From Pseudisothecium myosuroides (lineage: Eukaryota; Streptophyta; Bryopsida; Hypnales; Lembophyllaceae): DNA of 64,000 bases. Each line of letters begins with the position of its first letter. The first letter of the stretch is position 1. The position numbers and the translations under genes were made by a program. The stretch is from contig OX637293.1 in the NCBI GenBank assembly GCA_951799445.1, positions 21,638,001 to 21,702,000 of the forward strand, in the 5' to 3' direction. Positions 59,316 to 64,000 of the stretch are shown here, in pieces. The notes beneath the pieces were generated by a model. It ran no database searches. It was not told the DNA's origin and saw only the letters and a program-made list of their open reading frames with translations.

Positions 59316-61859
59316 AGAAGCCCTTCAATGTACACTAGTATTTGGCTCTTGAATTGACAAAGGGACTTCCAAGGGTCGACTCCGAGTCTCCGACGTCATA
59401 GTTGTATGCAATTGATTGGCATGGAACTTGTACACGCAGAGGATTCTGTTGCCACAATCGGCTCGGCAGGTAAAGTAGCCATATGTACTCTTTGCTGTCG
59501 GATGTGCAAGTCTTCAAATATAGTGAGTAGCTGCCTATATTTAAGAGGGCCTCCATCTTTTGCGTTCCTGCTTGAATTAAAGTAGCAAAACAACGATCTT
59601 CCTTCCATATTAGTATTGAAGGTTCATCTTGGTCTTTCTCTAGTCAAAGACCTTGCCAGATTTGGATTCAACTCCATGACTGCAATAAACGGGTTCATCT
59701 CGGTGATTGGTGCAATTAACGGGTTCATAGTTGATCTAGTCGTTTTCTGCCCGGGTGTTGCAACTACCAAACGATTCGACTGCGTGCTATTAACTTCGGC
59801 AAGGTCCAAGATGTTGTCATGATATGAATCCAAACTCTCACTATTAGAGGAGGCACCAAACCCCTGCTCCTAATTAGATGATTTCTCTTGTTCTGAATAT
59901 GCAAGCACCATAATAACTTGAACTTGTTGAATCTGCAATGAACCAACACTTGTTAAAGAGTCTAATTGCAACCCTAAACATCCTAAACCCTAACATTTGA
60001 TACAACCACACCTTCAAACAATTACATTGGCTATCTACACCCTAACACGATCTACATTCAAATCATTGTTTTTGCTATAGGACTTTCATTGCATGACCTG
60101 ATGATGAGGTTAATTTAGTACAGGTTGATACTTCATGAAGCCTGCTGGCCGTTGGCTTTGAAAAGGTCAGAAAAACAAAAATAGAGACTAACTAGATCCA
60201 CTCTGCAAGACTTTCTCTTGTGGATTGAAAGCTAGCTTAATTGGTAATCTCCGCTTAATAAGAGCTTCAAAACAAAATGTAATATAAGAACTTCTTCAAA
60301 ATAAAGAGCTCGGGCACTTTCTGAGGTTAGCATGAATCAAGAGTCCATTTGAACATTCAACGAGCCAACACCAAAGTCTCGTACAAGACAAATAGTACGT
60401 ATGAAATCAGCATCATTCATACAATTGGGGAGAGAGTAACTTCATGTGACAGGGGATGACAAAAACCATTTATAAACCATCCACATGATTCTCATCACCT
60501 GAAACTTTCTAAGACTCAAATGCTCAAAACAATTTATGAGTACCTCAATTATTGTTGACAAATTTTCCAAGAAGAATGTACAACTGCTTGTTTCATTATC
60601 TCCCAAGTTTCTCAAACAATTGTCATTTGTATTCTCAACATGTAACTCCAGTGGTCAAAAAAAAGTTATAAAACGTTAACAATTGCCCAGAGAGCTATTA
60701 CTTATTTAAACAATACACCTTCTCATTACTAAAAAAACAACTTACAAAAATCAACACAAGCCTTAAGGCACAAAAACCAACACAATGACCAAAAATGTTT
60801 ATAATTCTTGACCTAACAAGAGTTACTCACAATGGAGAATCCTGGAAACTAGCTAGTTTTTGCATGCTGGATCACTACAGCTTCAAAGGCGCTTCAAAGA
60901 TTACAACTGACATTGTTATCACTGCACAAGAATGTTGCATTGCCGTGAGTCTTTTGAGGCCATGACCCCCGTGCATACTCCTTAGCAGCATGTAAATGTG
61001 TATGATGCAGAAACAACACCTTAGACGTCGATCTCCATACTTGTGAAAACAAAGTTTGATACTGCAAATCTTCAATTGTCATGCACTCTGTACAACTCCA
61101 AGGCCCAATCTCAATTATTCATGCATTAAAAACACAAATTGAAGCATTGTTGTCTACCTCGCAATCCTTCACATTGAGCGGAAGGTGAAAGGAAGCTCCA
61201 AAAATAATAAACAAGTGTTTCTAAGCTGGCCCAACCTTCAAACTGCAATTGAATAGTTGGCTCCTACTGTAGCTCCAGTAGGGAAACACCAGGCAATTTT
61301 AGTCATGGCGCGAATGAATCGCGGAGGCCATGACTGGCCATGAGTTCTAATACCATGGAGCACAACAGGTGAGGGCTTCAAATCTTATGGTGACATGTGG
61401 CAATTTTGGACACATGTTGCCTTGCTACTGGAGTTCCAATGGCGATGGCTCAAGCCAATGGGTGAGCTCTATGGCGACAGGGCTTCAACCCTAAGACCAA
61501 GCATGGCCATAGAGGTACAATGTGAAAGTGATTCTTGGCTATAAAATAGCCCGTTTCCCACTTATTTCCCTGTTGTGAAAGTGAAGCATCTTCTTGGTTG
61601 GTGAATATTGGCTATTTCTTGCGCGTAAAAAAATCACTAGTCACCAGCGCCCACCAAGGCATTCACATAAAAGTGCTTACCATGCTGGTGTGGGTGGTTC
61701 TTTACCCACCGGATCTAGGCAAATGCAACAGTGCATCTGCCCACCCACCTAACATGTAAGGAGGCCCTTAGAATGCCAAGACCCTCATTCTACTAATATG
61801 TTTTTGCTAGAGAAGGATTGCTTCCTTGAAGGCTTAAACTCTTAAATGTTTGTAATGTT
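59316..61859. other. Upstream flank of the hAT remnant and intergenic
   Basis: No gene recognised. The open frames between 59335 and 59950 overlap on both strands without any domain. 60000-61859 shows no paired repeats. Confidence 0.4.
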
Positions 61860-62515
61860 TTAACCCTTGAGCACCTCAACGCCCCAAATCTAGACTCTTC
61901 AAATTAAAAAAGGGCCATATGATGTCAGATGGGATCGTACTGCTTTGAAAAGTGTACAACAGCTTATAATACTCGTACATTGATTACGAGTGAATGGAGG
62001 ACAACAATTGAATGCGTCATACGAGAGGTTTGGATGTCGGATTGGATGAAAATTCTTTGTGGAGTCACTTTGGTGAAGAAAGAGTGACTCTGCTCTCGTT
62101 CTGTAGGTCCGCTTCCAATGGCCATCACCTGCAGTTTGGACCCTCCGTGCATGTCTCGTAGGCAATTGAAAATTCAGAGATTTTGTGTGGGGCCAGAGCA
62201 TGACTGACCCTCACTCTTGCCAAAAAGTTAGGGCTAGATTTATTGTGGTTGCTTTCTAATGCTTCCCCGAAGTGCCAGAGATCCCACATTTTTGGCAAAC
62301 TTACGATTTTCAGTGCGCCTTTGACTATTATAATCTGCAAATCGATACGGTGAAATGGTCCGAAACTTTGCCCACAGCACCTGCCCTAAAGCTTTTCTTG
62401 ATTGCAACGGTTAGGTCCTGTATAATTCGTATTGAAGTCGCGATGCCATTCCGCTTGGCAAGAGGTCCTCTTATTGTGAATTTCACACGATTTTCCTTAG
62501 GCGCTCAGGGATTAA
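61860..62515. mobile_element. TTAA element with CCCTTGAGC ends (656 bp)
   Basis: Left TTAACCCTTGAGCACCTCAA, right reverse complement TTAATCCCTGAGCGCCTAAG. These are imperfect inverted repeats bounded by TTAA. The interior is richer in G and C than its neighbours and matches no other TTAA copy here. The 100-codon minus frame (61899-62201) has no known domain. Its right TTAA (62512-62515) is also the left border of the next element. Confidence 0.6.
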
Positions 62516-63244
62516 GCCCTAGACATGCTTCAATATACTTTTTTTCAATGTAAGGCTAAAAATTTCCATTAATTTTTTTTATCAACTATAGAACTTTTCA
62601 AGTCAACATGTTCAAGACTTCAAGTCCAACTTTCTAATTTTTCTTTAGTGCAAACCACTACTGATTGCATGATCTGAATGCCTAAACTTCAAAAATAAGT
62701 TTTTTCCAACCTTTTTTTGGAGTAAAGTTTTGTCTTTAAAAACTTTCAAGAAAAATGTGTGAGTTTCCTAATTTGTGCATTTTAGACAACACACCGACAA
62801 ATGAGTTGAAAAATGTTGAAAAAAATTATCCAAAAGAGTCATATACATTGAATTAAGGAAAATAGAAGGAAGTACACAATAAAAGAAAAAACACAAATCC
62901 CTAATAAAATTAACATGAAATTGAGAAATATCAATCCAAATGGTGAGAATGTCCTAATGAATAATATGTATTCTATGATTTTACATAACTTGAAAATTGA
63001 GTTTTAAATTCATGTTAAAATTGCATTTAGAACATTACGCTTATTTTTACCTTCATAACTTTTATCTCATTAATAGAAAAAACATGATATAAAGCTTTCT
63101 CTCTCTATATTAATCTATTCAATCATTAAAGTTATTCAATTCAAAATCTCTCTCTCTAAAATTTAGATTTTGAGGTAAAAATATGTGGCAAAATAGGCCC
63201 ATAATGTCATCTTCAATACTGTCAACGTTTAGAGCTTTTAGGGG
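62512..63244 (+). mobile_element. TTAA element, subfamily B, copy 4 (decayed)
   Basis: Left TTAAGCCCTAGACATGCTTC, right AGAGCTTTTAGGGGCC. The interior follows subfamily B (ACTGATTGCATGATC, GAATGCCTAAACTTC, AATGGTGAGAATGTCC). Its right end has lost the TTAA. It abuts the element at 61860-62515. Confidence 0.6.
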
Positions 63245-63410
63245 CCAAGGTAGTGGTTACTAATTTTGTTATTTCGAGCATTTATGAGTACCACTATAAA
63301 AATTTGTAGTTTTCAATACAAGTAACAATTCATGCTATAGCAACACTTTAGGGGTATTAGCTAGAACTTAATTTTGGAAAGAGAGATGAAAACGAGACTT
63401 TAGATTCCAA

Positions 63411-64000
63411 TTAACCTCTAAAGGACCATTGGCCCTTCGGGAGACAAATTGGACTTGAGGCAAGTACCAACGGTCTCAATTTTGGTCACAATTTTTTGAA
63501 ATTTCTTTTAAAGACTGAAAAATTGATTAGCTTTGTGGGAATATTATTTTTTTTCAATTGGTGCCCAGGAACAAAAATTATGTCCAAACAACAAAACAAG
63601 GGAGACCGGGCAGCAAAACAAATTCCAAAAATTTGAATTAAATTTTTTTTCTCATAGATTATATTTTTGTCTACATGGAGAGCTTTTATTCATTTCATTT
63701 GAATAAGTGATGTGAAAATTATGAACAATCTTGTTTTTTGGGCAATCTAGGCATCTTTTGGAAAAAATAACATGTAAGATTCATTTTTGAATGCAATTTT
63801 TACAATCTTTTTAAAAAAAAGTTCCACATGGTTTAGTTTACTTTCTAGAAAAATCTCACCATTAGGATTAGTGTGTTTTAATTCCATCTTAGAGATATTA
63901 ATAATTTAGATTTTCCTTGTATCTCGTGCCTACTTCTATTCAACAAATTTTTTAAGAATGAAAATTAAGTTTTTTTGGAATGTTTTTTTTCCTAGATTCT
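63411..64000 (-). mobile_element. TTAA element, subfamily A, copy 7, cut by the window edge
   Basis: Left TTAACCTCTAAAGGACCATTG followed by CCCTTCGGGAGACAA, the reverse of the subfamily A right end, then TTGGTGCCCAGGAACAAAA. The distal end would lie about 350 bp beyond the window. Confidence 0.8.

Noticed and set aside
1..64000. CRISPR arrays, rRNA, tRNA, bacterial operons or organelle insertions
   Set aside because: I looked for regularly spaced direct repeats, conserved rRNA blocks and tRNA cloverleaf motifs and saw none. The window looks like plant nuclear DNA.

Overview
The window is nuclear DNA from a land plant. It is AT-rich, has no operon structure, and its few genes are split by GT-AG introns. 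The repeats are plant-type: Stowaway-like, Tourist-like and CACTA-like MITEs and fossils of PIF/Harbinger and hAT transposons. Nothing fixes the species. A non-seed land plant is a guess, not a demonstration. Most of the 64 kb is transposon-derived sequence with little coding content.

Three intron-containing genes are supported, all of one small family with a heavy-metal-associated (HMA, HPP/HIPP-like) domain. HMA-A is on + (14983-16786). HMA-B is on - (18791-20315) and convergent with A. HMA-C is on - (40244-45248), with long introns invaded by repeats. All three have four coding exons, a third exon of exactly 73 nt, the same intron phases and an R-P-S-R/Q motif near the C-terminus. The metal-binding CxxC loop is lost stepwise: A keeps one Cys, B and C none. 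None ends in the CaaX box of HIPPs. They look like a locally duplicated family whose HMA fold is kept for something other than classical metal binding.

The most striking part of the repeat landscape is a group of non-autonomous elements that start and end with TTAA followed by CCC(C/T)T(A/G)A. Twelve or more copies in several subfamilies (about 230 to 950 bp) are spread across the window. Two internal comparisons, a related empty site and an interrupted inverted repeat, show that they insert at and duplicate TTAA. This target and the CCC-starting ends resemble piggyBac-type transposons; Kolobok and Sola3 also use TTAA. No matching transposase is present. Several copies sit back to back, sharing one TTAA.

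Region by region: 1-14 kb holds TTAA elements, a divergent segmental duplication (2.6-6.5 kb) and several MITEs. 14-21 kb holds the convergent HMA-A/HMA-B pair. 21-40 kb is a nest of TTAA elements, a Tourist-like element carrying a second MITE, and mariner-like MITEs. 40-45 kb is HMA-C. 46-50 kb is mostly featureless apart from Stowaway-like elements. 50-55 kb is a decayed PIF/Harbinger transposon (Myb/SANT-like ORF plus DDE transposase) broken up by other insertions. 56-59 kb is a decayed BED-finger hAT transposase on the minus strand. 61.8-64 kb has three more TTAA elements, the last cut by the window edge.
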